Positions 12,005 through 24,331 of a stretch of DNA of 64,000 nt are shown here, in pieces. Both the position numbers and the translations under genes were made by a program. The stretch is from Diaporthe sp. PMI_573 (lineage: Eukaryota > Ascomycota > Sordariomycetes > Diaporthales > Diaporthaceae), in the NCBI GenBank assembly GCA_021399435.1, contig JAJTUP010000027.1, forward strand, positions 1 to 64,000, written 5' to 3'. The notes beneath the pieces were generated by a model. It was not told the DNA's origin, did no database searches, and saw nothing but the letters and a program-made list of their open reading frames with translations. How positions within the stretch are numbered: the first letter of the stretch is position 1; each line of letters starts with the position of its first letter.

Positions 12005-13409
12005 TCACAGGAAGTTCATCGCATAGGGAATCAAAGCCCTGTTCAATTGTTAGCACGTGGTTCCGTAGCATGGTCAACGCCCGAGTCGTGTGCACTTACC
12101 CGGCTGCCAGCGTAAAGGTGATGCCCACCAACGCGCGCTTCTTCACTTTGTCCTTGCGCAGCTCGACCTCGGTCTTGACCTTCTTTGCCCTCGGTCGAAG
12201 GCCGACACTCGGTTCCCCGTCCGCACCCTCCTCCTCGATGTCAGCCTCGTAGTCCTCCGCCTTCCTTTTGCCCTTAGCAGCTTTGGAGGAAGCCTCGGCG
12301 ACATCTGCTTCAGCGGTGGCAACCATGGCCTTCGCCTCCTCAATCATCCGTGCCGCGTCTTCCGCACTCGGAGGACCGCCTGCGGTGAATGGCACCTTGA
12401 CGTCCACCTTGGTGCGCTCGACTTCGGTGCCATTTTCCTCGACCTTAACGTCTTGATCAATGTTCACCTTCACCTTCGGCTCCTCCTGGACGGTCTCGAG
12501 TGTCCCAGCTAGTCCCTTGTCCACACTCTCGACTTTGAGCTCCTCGACCTTGAGAGCCTCGCCAGGGGCGAGGACCGGGATGTCACCATTAGTGAGAGAG
12601 GTCTTGCGGCTAGTACTCGGTGTCTCGCTGGCTTCAGGCTGCGACGCGGTGGTTCTAGTTGACCGCTTGCGCGGGCTCGCGGTGACGTTGCGGCGGCTGG
12701 AAGGGGCCTTGGTCGGGCTGGCGGATCGGCGGCTGCGCGTGCTTCGGCTCGGCGTAGGTGGCACAAGGGTGGTGGCGGACGCGGTAGGGAAGTACTTCGG
12801 GGGAGCGCTGATCCTCTTTGGTGGGCTATTCTCGGTCGCGTTCGTAACCAGAATGTCGGCAGGGTCCAGCAAGGCACGAATCCAAGGCCCAATACCGTAC
12901 TCTTCAGCGAGGCTCAGAGAAGACTCTGGAGGGATCCACACGTTGCCGGCGGTCTCCTCGGGACTGGTAGTCGACAGAGACTTGATAAACCGACGTTCGG
13001 CCTCTTCCTCCTCAGCCAAGGCATATGGGAAGCTTGCTTTGAACATGCCAGTGGCGGACACAAAACCGTCGTTGCTTCGGCGCATCAAGAAATAGCTGTT
13101 CGGGCTCGACTTGAAGATGCCAGAGACAATGCCCTTGGGAAGGGGAGCGCGCAGGTGAGCGTAGTCGAAGACACCGAGGTTAGAAGGGTCAATCTCTGCG
13201 CCCGGGAGCGCGGCGACCATCTTCGCCGTCAGCTGGGTCTGGCCCAGGCGACGCCTTGAAACAAGGTCGGTGTCTGCAGCGGACGCGTCAGCTTCTCTTG
13301 TAATCTAGTCGTTGGCGCCAGGCACGCGAGGTCTCGTACAGTTTGGCACATCCGCAGTCATGAACGGATTGCGCTTCTGGGGCAACTGCCTCGTAGTTGT
13401 TGGCGCCAT
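12005..13409 (-). CDS. Bqt4-like inner nuclear membrane protein (KilA-N/APSES-fold)
   Basis: Exons on the minus strand are 13409-13340, 13273-12100 and 12038-12005, giving 425 residues. Residues about 60-160 carry the winged-helix KilA-N/APSES-like domain with SYFLMRRSNDGFVSATGMF, EEEEAERRFIKSL and VWIPPESSLSLAEEYGIGPWI. This is the arrangement of fission yeast Bqt4, which tethers telomeres to the nuclear envelope, rather than of a DNA-binding APSES activator. The middle is Ser/Thr/Pro/Lys rich, followed by a coiled acidic stretch, a basic RPRAKKVK segment, and a C-terminal hydrophobic anchor (RALVGITFTLAAG|ALIPYAMNFL) that is split by the last 61-nt intron. The first intron was set by a CTGAC branch and CTGCAG acceptor that restore the conserved RRRLGQT start. 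Nuclear-envelope localisation is inferred from the tail anchor. Confidence 0.85.
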
Positions 13410-15685
13410 GATGGATGCGCTCCTTGTGCAAACTAGATAGACAGGATGAGTTGTCGGAGGCCGTCAGGGAAAGTGGCGACCAGGCCGGTAGACAAGGTCA
13501 GGACGGCGATGGGAGGGAATCGACGACTCTTCCAGCGTGGGTGTTGAGTTTGGACGGGAAGGCGATGCGACACTAGCGAGCTCGCAGCAGACTATTGTCG
13601 ACACCTGGCTGCATAAATCGAGTCAGCGCGTGCACTTGATGCAGCCCATGCGACAGTGTCAAGAAGCTCGGGCCCCCTCACCTGCTTGTGCGCGGTTGAC
13701 TACTGCGTGACAAGGCCTGAGGCCAATTCGGTGGGCAAAGTTGAAGGTCTCGAGATTGTGCGCCGAAGCCCGTTGCGCACTACTTTTTGGGTGGAGCGGG
13801 AGCGAAAAGAAGGGACGGGGGCGGCGAAAGGGGGTCTTCACACGACAGGCGGGGGCGGTCAGTCGGTCTGTACTGTGCATGTGCAAGCTTGATGTAATCT
13901 AATGGCTGTGCTGAAGGCAGTGATTGTGCTGCTCCGAAAGAGCTATCGCCAGACTGGGGTTGTATGCGACCGACGGGGGAAACAACAGCTCTTGCTGGCA
14001 AGCAGCCTGGTGGATGGTTCGGATCGAAAACGACCGTATGGGGGGGGGGGATGTGATGAAGATGCTGGATATCTAGTGTAACCAGGCGGTACTGTGGTAA
14101 GATGAGGTGCATGAGCTGGGGGGTCAATATGGGGTCCGGTGCTTGTCTCTCGGGTGCCGGGGCCATTTGGGGGTGAGGAGACGTTGTGGGAGGGCACAAG
14201 GAGGAAAGGGGCTCGAGTGGGCCTGTTGCTGTTAAGGTCGCGATGCCCTTTCACAGTGAGTTTTGCCGGGCACTCTCACAGTTGCCTAACAAGCTGCTAT
14301 GGTCTGGATCTCAATGCAACACTTCCTTTCTGGAAGCCCAATTTTGCCGAGTGGGGCCGGACCAGACCAGACCCCAAAGTGGGAGCTGTCGGCCGGAGAC
14401 TGACAGCTCTGGTATTGGGATTTGGACCGTTTGCTACCCAAGCGTCCCACCACGATACGATTCGACCGCCTCATAGGCACAGAACACCCAGCCAATCGGT
14501 GTGCTCCTCCCCCGTCTGTGATCTGTCTACCTAATAGGGTATGCCCAATTGCCAAGGTAACAACTTAAGGACCCACGGCAGTAGGTGCCGAGGACCATCA
14601 CAATCGACTTATACCATGGGGCACCAACAGCAGGAGACGCGGACAGGGGGACAAGCTCGAGCTTACACTCGAGCTCAAGCTTCGAACCATGGGATCGCCC
14701 TCCCATGATCAAGCCATCCGGGCCGGTGGCTAACCGTGGCAGTTCAAGCTCACATCCTTGCCCCCCCGGCTCTAGACTAGACCATGTGAGTCCATATCAG
14801 CCATGCCATGCCATGGGCCATGCCATGGCTGGCATGGCATTCCAGGAACAGGTGTCCTCAAGCCCAGTGATGCTACCCATAACCGTCCCTGTTACACTAG
14901 TTTGCATAAACAATTTACATCAGAATCATGAAGGACTCGTAATCTGGTCTTGTGTGATTCCAAGAACCGCCTTGGGGCTGCGGCCGCAGTCGGGTGCATC
15001 AGTGCGAGCGAGGGGCGGCCACTTTCACCGCCAGGCGCAAGCAGGTCTATGTGCCCGTGACAGTATCCAAGGAGCGTAGGGTGTGTCTGCCGGTCAGGCA
15101 CATGGGCCGGCAGGAGTCGTCCATGCAACACACTGCAAAAAGCCCCGCCGGGTTGGGCCTATTCTTGGCTGATGGATCAGAGCTTGTCACCGTCGGCAGG
15201 GAGCGGCAGGGAGCGGCAGGGAGCAGGGAGACAACCTCCAGTCTCCAGTGTGCCAGTCCCCAGACCGTTCTTGTGTGAGAAAGCTTGAGCCTGTGTGGTC
15301 AGGTTGGCTGGATGGCCGGGCTCCTGGATGGTGGGTGGATGGAGGAGGGAGGTCGCACGTTGTTCCAGAACAGCGAGGCCAGGTCCGGTCGGTCCAGTCA
15401 TGCACCTCCCCTGGCCAGACACGACGGACCCCACCATGGGCCCGGGTGCTGGCCCGCTCTTTGTGGCCCTTGTGCCCCTCATCAGGCTGGCTGATTGCTG
15501 GCAATAAATACATGTGTGTTGAACTGTCCGCCTCATTGTCACTACCCAATTATTGGTGGTCCCCAGCTCACCGTGTTCGACACACCGATCCTGACCTTTC
15601 CCCCCTTCCCACAGCACTCCGTGACCTCACCATCCCGATTCGAGATTCCAGCACATCAACTACTTGGAACTACGCAGCCGCCAAG
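13410..15685. other. long divergent intergenic region, 2276 nt
   Basis: This is shared upstream DNA of the Bqt4-like gene (minus) and the Rho-GDI gene (plus). It holds a G run at 14041-14050, an inverted CATGGCATG-type cluster at about 14803-14840, and tandem GGGAGCGGCA units near 15197-15225. The many overlapping open frames are not protein-like. Long leader or regulatory DNA is the likeliest content. Confidence 0.4.
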
Positions 15686-16945
15686 ATGGCCTCCCACCAT
15701 GACGAAGACACGATGCCCGAGGAGACCCAGGGCTACAAGCTGTCCCAGCCCAAGCAGAGCATAGCTCAATATCAACAGATGGGTATGTCGATCAACACGG
15801 TCCCAAACCTCGAGCCCGCAAAGGAGGCACGATCGATGGGCAGCACGCGAGCCTCTTTAAACAAGTGTACATTCACAAGCAAGTGCTTTTGGACCTACCA
15901 TTGGCCTTCTCTGCCACGTCCACCCGCCAACTCAGCCTTCAGCTTGAAGCAAGCATCATCAACTCAGCCCGAGGCTATCTTCATTTTGGCACCTCGTTCT
16001 GCCCCAGTGGCAACGCCTGCCTCTGGGGAACTCGCATCGAGAACACCTTGGCTATACTCCTCATCATGATTGCACCGTGTCGTAGGCCTTGGCGAGAACT
16101 TGTCTCCCTTGTTCCACAGCCCGCACCCCCATTTCTTCTTCGCTAGAATATTACAATGCAGAGATGAGATCTTGTGCCTCCTCATGTCTTCTCAAGACCA
16201 GGATCGGGAGTGTCCATGGGTCATCCTCCAGGACAAATAGCACACAACCCCTTTGAATTGACCCCGCAATGATCACTAACGACTCCTTCTCCGCGCCCAC
16301 ACAGACTCAAATGACGAGTCCCTCCAACGCTACAAGGAATCCCTCGGCCTCACCGGCGGCAACGACCTCTCCGACCCCAACGACCCGCGCGTCTGCATCA
16401 TCCAGTCCCTGACCATGGACTCGCCCGGCCGCTCCCCAGTCACCATCGACCTCTCCACGGCCGGCAGCGAGAACACCCTCAAGGACAAGCCCTTCAAGAT
16501 CAAGGAGGGCGCAAAGTTCACCATGTCCGCCACCTTCCGCGTCCAGCACGAGATCCTGAGCGGCCTGCACTACGTCCAGATCGTGAAGCGCAAGGGCGTC
16601 AGGGTGTCCAAGGACAGCGAGATGATCGTGAGTCTTGCTCCGCGCATTGGATTGAGAGCAGGCGAGCGCATTGATACTGACGGTTTGCAGGGCTCTTACG
16701 CTCCCAACACGGACAAGCAGCCTTTGTACACCAAGAAATGTAGGTCCTAATGCAACTTTTCTGCGTTTACCCCCTTCAGGAGCCGAGGCTGACAAGTCTC
16801 CACTGTCACAGTCAACGAGGAAGAGGCCCCCTCGGGCATGCTAGCCCGTGGCCACTACAATGCGGTCTCCTCCTTCGTCGACGACGACAAGAAGGAGCAC
16901 CTGAAATTCGAGTGGTCCTTCGATATCTCCAAGGACTGGGAGTAG
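15686..16945 (+). CDS. RDI1: Rho GDP-dissociation inhibitor
   Basis: Exons 15686-15782, 16305-16627, 16691-16739 and 16812-16945 give 200 residues, the normal Rho-GDI length. The N-terminal regulatory arm ([20 protein letters not shown]) is followed by the immunoglobulin-like prenyl-binding domain with [58 protein letters not shown] and the terminal [12 protein letters not shown]. The protein extracts geranylgeranylated Rho/Cdc42 GTPases from membranes and holds them in the cytosol in the GDP form. The first intron is unusually long for this window (522 nt) and could hold regulatory sequence. It is convergent with the Ppg1 gene 537 nt away. Its target Rho1 activates protein kinase C, which is also encoded in this window at 40.5-44.3 kb. 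Confidence 0.95.
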
Positions 16946-17482
16946 GCAGCAGAAATAAAATCCGTCCAGACTGCTCTCGAGCCACCGCGACCTGGAACCT
17001 GGCCTCCTTTTGCCACAGAGGCGAGAAGCCATATGGACGGGGTTAACTAGCGTTGGATCAACCTGGAGTGGAATTCTGCTAATGAATGAGTACTGAGAGA
17101 AGAGGACTTGTTGGGTCACGGAAGGACGCGGCGGCTGGAGGAGATGGGAGGCCGATCCGTCTGCCCATCTGGTCCACGCTCTGTACGCCGATTGCCCTCA
17201 TTTTATTGCTTACGTACCAGCACTCGACCAGATAGGCACCATGGCACGCACGATGTGCAAGGGGAGAACAAAAAAAGAGCAGAGGAACCGGGTTCCAGAA
17301 TTGATCGTTATTTGATGACCCCCGGGCCTCCGTAGTCTATGTGTCGTGACCTTTGTTTAACGCATGAGTCCTCAATCATAACCCCCATGTCTAAAGTACG
17401 CGAGTATTCACATGGCTGAGTGTAGACGGCTATCCAGTATTGTATCTCCCCCCCCCCCCACTGGTTCCACCAGCCAGCCCCT
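16946..17482. other. intergenic between convergent genes, 537 nt
   Basis: This holds the 3' untranslated and termination regions of the Rho-GDI and Ppg1 genes. A run of C at about 17449-17458 is the only feature. Confidence 0.5.
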
Positions 17483-18653
17483 TTACAAGAAGTAGTCCGG
17501 CAGGGCGTTCCCATCAGGGCCCTTGTCGAGGCCCTGCTGCTGCATGTCCTTGTGCAGGTCGTTCTCGGGCGCCGCGGCAAACACATTAAAGAACCGCTCG
17601 CCCGTGTCGCTCACCTCGAGGACGCTCGCCATGTTGCCGCACCGGTAGCAGTAGTTTGGGGCGCTCCAGACCGTGCTCAGCCGGTCGTCGTACAGCACCT
17701 GGAAGCCCTCCTGGCACAGCTGGTGCGCCCGCAGGATGTGGCTCATGCTGTTGACGGAGAGGAACTTCTTGACCACCTGCGCGCCAAAAGTGTAGCCGGC
17801 GCCCCGGGGCGAGAGGGAGAACTCGTCGCGCTCCGGGTCCGGGTCGGACCAGACCAGGTCGGCCATGGGGCCCTCGTGAGGGATCTCGCGGAAGCGGTCG
17901 ATGATCTTGATTTGGTCGATGGAGTGGATGGAGGGGGATAGCCCTGGGGATTCGATTGCATGTCAGCAGTGATCACTTTCTCGCGAAGGACATTCGGGTT
18001 TTGGGTGGATGCTGGCTGACCTCCGTGTACACAAAAGATCTGGTCGTTTATCACAACGCTGAGCGTCAAAAAGTCAAACATGTCTGTAAAGTAATGCCAG
18101 ACGTTGGCATTGCCATATTTCCTGGAACACTCGGTGTAGAAGCCGTAGGACTGTGTGACACCGCGCGACTCGTGGTTGCCTCGTATCAAATGCACTCGGT
18201 TGGGGTATCTTAATTTTAAACAGACAAGAAGAGAAATGGTTTCGACACTGAACATGCCGCGGTCAACATAGTCGCCTGTTCCGGATTGCAACAACTTGTT
18301 AGCAGTGTTGCACAGGCAAGCAGATGGAGAGCATGAGACGGTCAGGCAAGTGATGCAGCCGTTGCCTCTGTCACGCCGAGTCGGGCCAGGGGGACATGCA
18401 CACCTAGGAACAGGTAGTTGGTATCGGGACACCAGCCTCCTATCTTGAATATCTCGATCAGGTCGAAGAACTGCCCGTGTATGTCGCCGACGACGGTGAC
18501 TGGAGCGCGTACGTGGACGACGTTGCTCTCGCGCATGAGCAGCTCCTTCGTCTTGGCGCATATTGCCTCGATGACGGACTCGGCGAGGAGTTCCTTCTTG
18601 TAGAGGCGCGATATACATTCGTCCAAGTCGACTGACGCTGGCAGGCCGGGCAT
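17483..18653 (-). CDS. PPG1: PP2A-like serine/threonine phosphatase catalytic subunit Ppg1
   Basis: Exons on the minus strand are 18653-18404, 18275-18021 and 17943-17483, giving 321 residues. All metal-binding motifs of PPP phosphatases are present: GDIHGQ, GDYVDRG, GNHESR and the downstream RAHQLC. The N-terminus ([14 protein letters not shown]), DTNYLFLG and the C-terminal DYFL tail identify the Ppg1 branch rather than PP2A, PP4 or PP6 proper. In Sordariomycetes the Ppg1 orthologue is a STRIPAK-complex component affecting hyphal fusion, development and cell-wall traits; that role is taken from the family, not seen here. The conserved DYFL end resembles the methylatable YFL terminus of PP2A. 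Both introns fall in the catalytic domain and preserve the frame exactly. Confidence 0.93.
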
Positions 18654-21490
18654 GGTGGTGGTCGGCTACGGCAGCCGGCCAGGAGGTTGAGGGCTGCGCG
18701 GGGATGTGCCGTGGCGTGCGGAGCGAGACGAGGCGATGCAATTCAGAAATGGGCGGGGGCGGGGGCGGGGTTCGTGGTCCGGAGAGGACGAGGGGACGAG
18801 CAAGATGTCAGTCAAGCTACACTCGGGGCTGTTCTGCTACCGCTGCTGGGAGGTGAAGGTGGGTGTGGTGGACTTCTCCCGGCAAAGAAGGTCGACGCGA
18901 TGGTTGAGGCGGTTGACCGAAGAACCAACATGATCGTGAGAGAGAAACGGTGGGCTGGTGGTCATCGAAGCTCTCACATTAAGCAGATGGAGCGCCGTTT
19001 CGATCAGGAGGCCTGGACACTGGACGAATACATGAGAGGCGAGGTTCAGAGATGGGATCGAGAAGGTTGGCTCGCGGATTGGATATCCAGCTAACCACCT
19101 GGGCAATTCCAGATATCCCACCAGAGCTCGAGGGCCGGTGCCACCGCGGCCGTCAGAAACCTTGGAAGTTGCTCCGTAATCAGAACGTGGCCGGCCGGAC
19201 CGGGCTCGTCATTGGCCGCTGCCCGTCCCATACCTGGGAGTCTTGGACAGGGACTCCTTTCCTGCCTAGCAAGCCTAGGTAGGTAGGGAGAGAGTCCCAT
19301 GTCTCACCGGATCCTTAGTGCCTCAGGCCACAAGCTGGGCCCAGGTCGCTTTAAAACCAGTCCTCGCCCTCCTCACTCCTGCCCTTGCGCCTCGCCCTCT
19401 CGCCGCCTGTTCATCTCATTCTCGCTCAGCAGCACATGCTGTCATTCCTCTCCCTGCGTGTTGTCGCCACGGTTCTTGCAGGTCAACGAGCGCCCCGCTC
19501 CTGATTGCCATGCCGGACGAGGCTCGGCCCCCATCTCAGAATTGCTGGGCTGATCCCATTTCGATCAACTCTGCTCTTTACAGCCGAAAGGCAGGATGTA
19601 TCGAGCCTTTCCATCCCACGGTGGACCGATTTTCATTTGTCTTGCTGTCAGGGAGTCGTTTGGTTTGGAGTCATGGTTGACGACTTTGGGGGTCGAGTTT
19701 GAGGCAGCTCGGCCGCCCTTCTCCCAGGCCCGTTCGTTGTCACCTTCTCCCTTTCGCCAGTCTGGCTGTCTGTTCGGGATGATCCGCATCCCAGGTTCTC
19801 AGAGCCTTCATCTTCGTCTTCGCTTGACGTCTGACTTGGTCTGAAGTTTGACGTGGGCGGCTTTTCCTATTCCCAGTGTTGCGTTCGTCATGCTGCATGC
19901 GCTTGGCCTGGCAAGCTCACGAGGGTCTCGTCCAGAGGTGGAAGCTGGCTTACTGCAGTATTATACGATGGGAAGTCTTCAAGCCCCTTCGAGCCGGCTT
20001 CACCGGGCCATGTGGCACGTCCATGCATCTGCGGGTGTGTTGCAGCCAGCCTTCTCTTGTCAGAAGCGGAGCACACTCGTATTGCACGCATTATCATTAT
20101 TTCCAACTGCCTTGTTCTAATATCAACGGGTCTAGTCTGTCAGTTTGTCATTCAGTCCCTCTCTACCTGCTGGCCTCGTTTTCAAAGCCAGCCAGCCATG
20201 TCTTTTCCCCTTCCTTTTCAGATCATGGTCGTCCCTACACCTTGAAACACCATTATAGACACTAGAGCATCGACGGAGGAGGCCGACGGAGCATTCGCAG
20301 GCACATGTTATGCAGACTTGGTTCCTAGGCAAAGCGCATCCAACATGCGGGCGAGACAATAGAGATTGGAATCTGCTGCAGGAGTGCTAACTGGGCAACG
20401 GGATATGTGTCGGGCCGGTGCAGATGCAGACGCAGACGCAGACGCAGATGCAGATGCATCGGCGGAAGCAGTGCAGAACCAAACCAATAGAGCAGGATCA
20501 GACAGGCAGCACGGCAGAGGATGGCAGGTCGGTCAGGCGCGCGGGGCTGTTTTGAAGCCGGCCGACTGACTTGACTGACCTGACTTGCCTGACCGATTGA
20601 TTGAGTGCAGTGCCAGCGTTGGATGGAACCCTACCTTTCCGAGCCGGTCAGTCAGCTCGACCCGTCCTTTCCCCAACCCAACCACCCGCCACTCACGGGA
20701 CATCGCCCGCTCGAGCAACTGCCAATATTGCATGCGATATCTCTTTCTTGTCGCGACTAGTTCCTCCCGACTCTCTGTACGCTTGTCTATCTGTAATCCT
20801 CCCTCATCTTGCGACCCCTCTGCCGTCCGAGTGCCAGCTCTAGGGCGGGCCAAGCGGGAGAGACCGAGCGAGCGGATCAGAGCAGAGCAGAGCAGAGCAG
20901 CGCAGAGCAGCGCAGCGCAGGGCAACTCCGTGGGCTGCGCACGGTCGGCGCCTAGCCACTGTTTGATCCTCGGCTGGCGGCGCATGCCTTTCTTTGCCGC
21001 AAATCCTCAACATCACCAAAATCGCACCGTACCGTACCGTACCGCACCGCATTTGCACGGCACCGCACCGTTCCGCAGCTCTCTCCGTCCTCCGGCTCTT
21101 CACCCGGCCGGGACTGTCTCATTCTGCTTCTGCGCACCACAGCCGGTCATCCCAGCGCGGCGGTGGCCTCAATTCCCCAGCGTCTTACCCAGCGGTGGTC
21201 GCTGTCAGCATCCGCAAAACCTCTCCACAGGTATTGCTGCCTCTGCTGCTCCCCATTCCGCGCTCCAACAGGGTCCACTTCGATGCTCGACACCCTCCCT
21301 GCCCTACCATCGTTGATTCTGTCCCTCACACGTTGAGTCCGGTCCACTGCTCGCGCATACTGGGCTCTAGAACGGGTCCCGACGCCGTTCACTCGTTTCT
21401 CCTATCCCGCCACGCGGCGCTCCTCTCCTCGCAACTTTGGCTCGGCCCTCTCACCTGGCTCGCGTATTTCCTCACTCATGTCGGCGCAAC
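18654..21490. other. long divergent intergenic region, 2837 nt
   Basis: This is shared upstream DNA of PPG1 (minus) and the zinc-knuckle gene (plus). It holds a GCAGAC/GCAGAT microsatellite at about 20421-20458, AGAGC-type repeats at 20878-20920, and TACCG/CACCG pentamer repeats at 21025-21072 close to the zinc-knuckle start. Open frames run through it, one merging with the downstream gene, but none is protein-like. Probably long transcript leaders. Confidence 0.4.
20421..20458. repeat. hexanucleotide microsatellite (GCAGAC/GCAGAT)n
   Basis: About six tandem copies of GCAGAC and GCAGAT lie in the upstream region of the zinc-knuckle gene. It lies outside any gene I can support. Confidence 0.85.
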
Positions 21491-23888
21491 ATGGGCGATC
21501 ATCCGCCAGGTTTTGATACCCCAAAGGCCGAAGGGGGCTGCTTTAATTGCGGCAGCCAGTTTCATTTTGCCTATGCATGTCCTGAACCGACGCGCAAAGA
21601 GCCACAGTAGGTATTTTTCTCTTTTATCCGGCCTCAGGCGTCACACTGGCCGCCGTCGTTTCCATCAACAGTCGCTTGCCCCTGTTTCCCGCACGGCTAA
21701 CGGTCGATGCAGTGGCGCAGAGGTCTTCCGCCAGCGACAAGCAGCCAAGAGCATGCACAGTCACGGGGGACAAGGCTCCCCGAACAACCGGTCTAAGGGA
21801 CTGGTGATAACTCGATATGGCCCACCTCCCTCTCAGTATCCCCCTACGGCTCCGCAAAACGCATGGGGGCCTCCTGGCGGCCCTTATCCTCCCCCAGCGC
21901 AGCCACCCAACGCATACGCACAACAGCCGCCCGCACCTTACCCTCCGCCGACCCTGAGCGTACCTCCATACCCACCTCCGTATCAAAACGTGAACCCGCC
22001 GCCGGGCGTCTACGGGCCCCCTGTGGCTCCTCCCCCGGCTCCTGGCCCAAGCTATGGACAATACGGGCAGCCATCGTACCCTCCACCTGCCCCTCCACAA
22101 TCATACGCTCCTCCGGGACCGTACGGACCACCCCTTTATGCTCCTCCGTATCAGCCGCCAAATCCAGGGTATAACGGTGCGCCTCCTCCCAGCTTTCCCG
22201 GACCACCACCTCCACCGGCACCGCCTCCTGCTAGCTATGCGCCAGCATATCGTACTTCTGCTCCCCCGGGTCCACCCCCGGGTCCTCCCCCGGGTCCACC
22301 CCCGGGTCTCCCGCCAGGGGTTCCTCCAAGTCTTCCTCCGCCTCCTTCAATTCCATACCCACCAACCCCGTACTCGTCGGGCTACGAGCCTCAAGCGGCG
22401 TACCCAGCCCCATACCCTCCACCACAAAGTCAAAGTTGGCAGCAGGGCCCTTCGGGTCAGAACCATTCGCGCCATAGAGACCACCGAGATCGGCGCAACG
22501 ACCGCGACAAAGGTGGCAGGAATAGGCAGTCCGCCCGGGGTAATGACAGACACCAACGCGGTCGTGATCGTCGACATCAGGGGCCTGGTACGCGTTCATC
22601 ATCCCATTCTCGCCAGCGGACGCCCAGACTTGAGAGCGAAAGGAAGGATGATAGCGTGAGGTCGACTCCCCGGATCGAAGATGTGAAGCTTGACGGAAAG
22701 GACTCCGAGGTTGACGACGAGTTTTCCTGGGATCTGGAAAAAGCGTTCATTGAGTTGGACACAAAGCCAGCCGACCCTGTGGGAATGCCACTCGCGGCAG
22801 ACTGGAGCGACGAGCCAACGATTCCACCAGCATATAATGCCAAGTGCGTCAAGTCCGCATTCTGTGACCCCGAAAGGCCAGACCTCTTGAAACTATCGGT
22901 AAGGGGGTCGAAGCAGTGGTCCAAAGTCAAGCGGGATCCCATGTTTCGGTATCAGCGTGATATGGTCGTCATCCGCTTTCCTGGGTCAAGTCACGAATAT
23001 TTCACATATCATTTCTCTCGCAAGCTGGGGACTGACTCATTGAATGATAGAGAGGTTGTTACGCAGGGGCCTAGCGATTCGAGCTTGAGTGATGTTCTCG
23101 GGCCTGCTGGAAGTCCGTCCAATGACGGGCAATCTGTCTCTGAATTAAACAATGGCAAGCGAGGCCACGAGAATCCTCACGGAATCGCAAGGGAAGTCAA
23201 GCGTCCCAAGGTTCAGCCGGAGAAAATAGTGCACAGTCTACCACCACGACCGATGTCGCCGCGCCCACGATCACGCTCACCGGCGCATGGTTCAAACATT
23301 AACGTCAGGGTCGACCCTTGGTCTCCGTGGCCGGACGAGGCCGGCCGACCCGATTCCAGAGGCCATTACTCTCGCTCGCCGAGTGGTCATCACCAAGGTG
23401 ACTCCAACATCAAAGGCCAATTCACTCCGCGTGACTCAACACAGCGCTACGACTCGGGATACCACAGCGGGTACTCCGGCGACAGGAGTAAACCCTACAG
23501 TGACAGGAGCCATAGCAGGCGCCTCTCCCCACCGCCGTCGCGCCGAGGTCGCGACGATCGTGGCCCGAGCCGTGACCGAAGCCGCGACGACCCGACCCCG
23601 CGTAAATGGTCCCCGTCATATGCAACGGCACGAGGGCGGACACGTTCGCCGACGCCGATTGCTGCTGCCAGCGATGCCGAGTCCGCAGACCTGTCGGATC
23701 TGGAGTACGAGCTCCTGGGCATGGAGAGACCTGAGAAAAAGAAGGTTGCGCCGAGCAAACCGGCAGTAAAGAGGCGGCCGGTCAAAATGAACGACGCCTT
23801 TGGGTAAGCTTCCTCCTCTATCTGCGTCCCGACAACGCAAAGATCAAATACCGCGTGCTAACCGCCCTGCCACAGCCGTCGTTGGTGA
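21491..23888 (+). CDS. CCHC zinc-knuckle, proline-rich protein with SR/RD-like tail
   Basis: Exons 21491-21606, 21713-23803 and 23876-23888 give 739 residues. The first exon encodes a single CCHC knuckle, CFNCGSQFHFAYAC, with Cys 17, Cys 20, His 25 and Cys 30. The stretch from about residue 60 to 270 is low-complexity Pro/Tyr/Gly (YGPPP, PPYPPP, repeated PPGPPPG). Then come Arg/Asp/Ser-rich segments, a more ordered block (FSWDLEKAFIEL to MFRYQRDMVVIRFPGSS) and an RS/RD-rich C-terminus ending NDAFGRRW, whose last four residues come from the 13-nt final exon. A nuclear RNA-binding or mRNA-processing role is suggested by the architecture only. The open frame continues upstream of the first acceptor, but that part lacks the knuckle and is untranslated or intronic in my model. 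I do not recognise a named orthologue. Confidence 0.8.
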
Positions 23889-24331
23889 CATCGAGAGGCT
23901 CGCACACGAAAGGGCACATTTTTGTTTCTGATTTCTGAGGTTTCTGATTTCTGTAGGCTCACCCAACCACCAGGCGTTGCACATTTGCATTGCATGCGTG
24001 CATTACACGTGGATTTTCAGAATGTCATATACTAGCGGCGGCGTTTGACGACTATGGTAACTTCTCAGCATTTAGGATTACGGCTGCGCGGGAGAATGCA
24101 AATGGGACGGTTACAAGCATGTACAAGCATACGCATTATTTGCAAATAACGGAGAGTGGAGCATTCGACATTCTGAACAGCTTCACTACGAAGTATCATC
24201 TACTCAATTGTTTTTTTCCCCGCCTTGACCCAGTCGTCCCGTCCCCGGAGTCAGAATACAGCCGCGATAACCTTGCTTCCCATGCCTGTCGTTTGCCAGC
24301 CGCACGGCGCTCCTTGTTCTAGTACTGACAA
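23889..24331. other. intergenic between convergent genes, 443 nt
   Basis: This holds the 3' flanks of the zinc-knuckle and aminotransferase genes. No gene is seen. Confidence 0.5.

Noticed and set aside
20994..21712. 937-codon open frame extending well upstream of the zinc-knuckle gene
   Set aside because: The upstream part is low-complexity and lacks the CCHC knuckle, which is encoded in a different frame at 21491-21606 and joins the long frame through a good intron.
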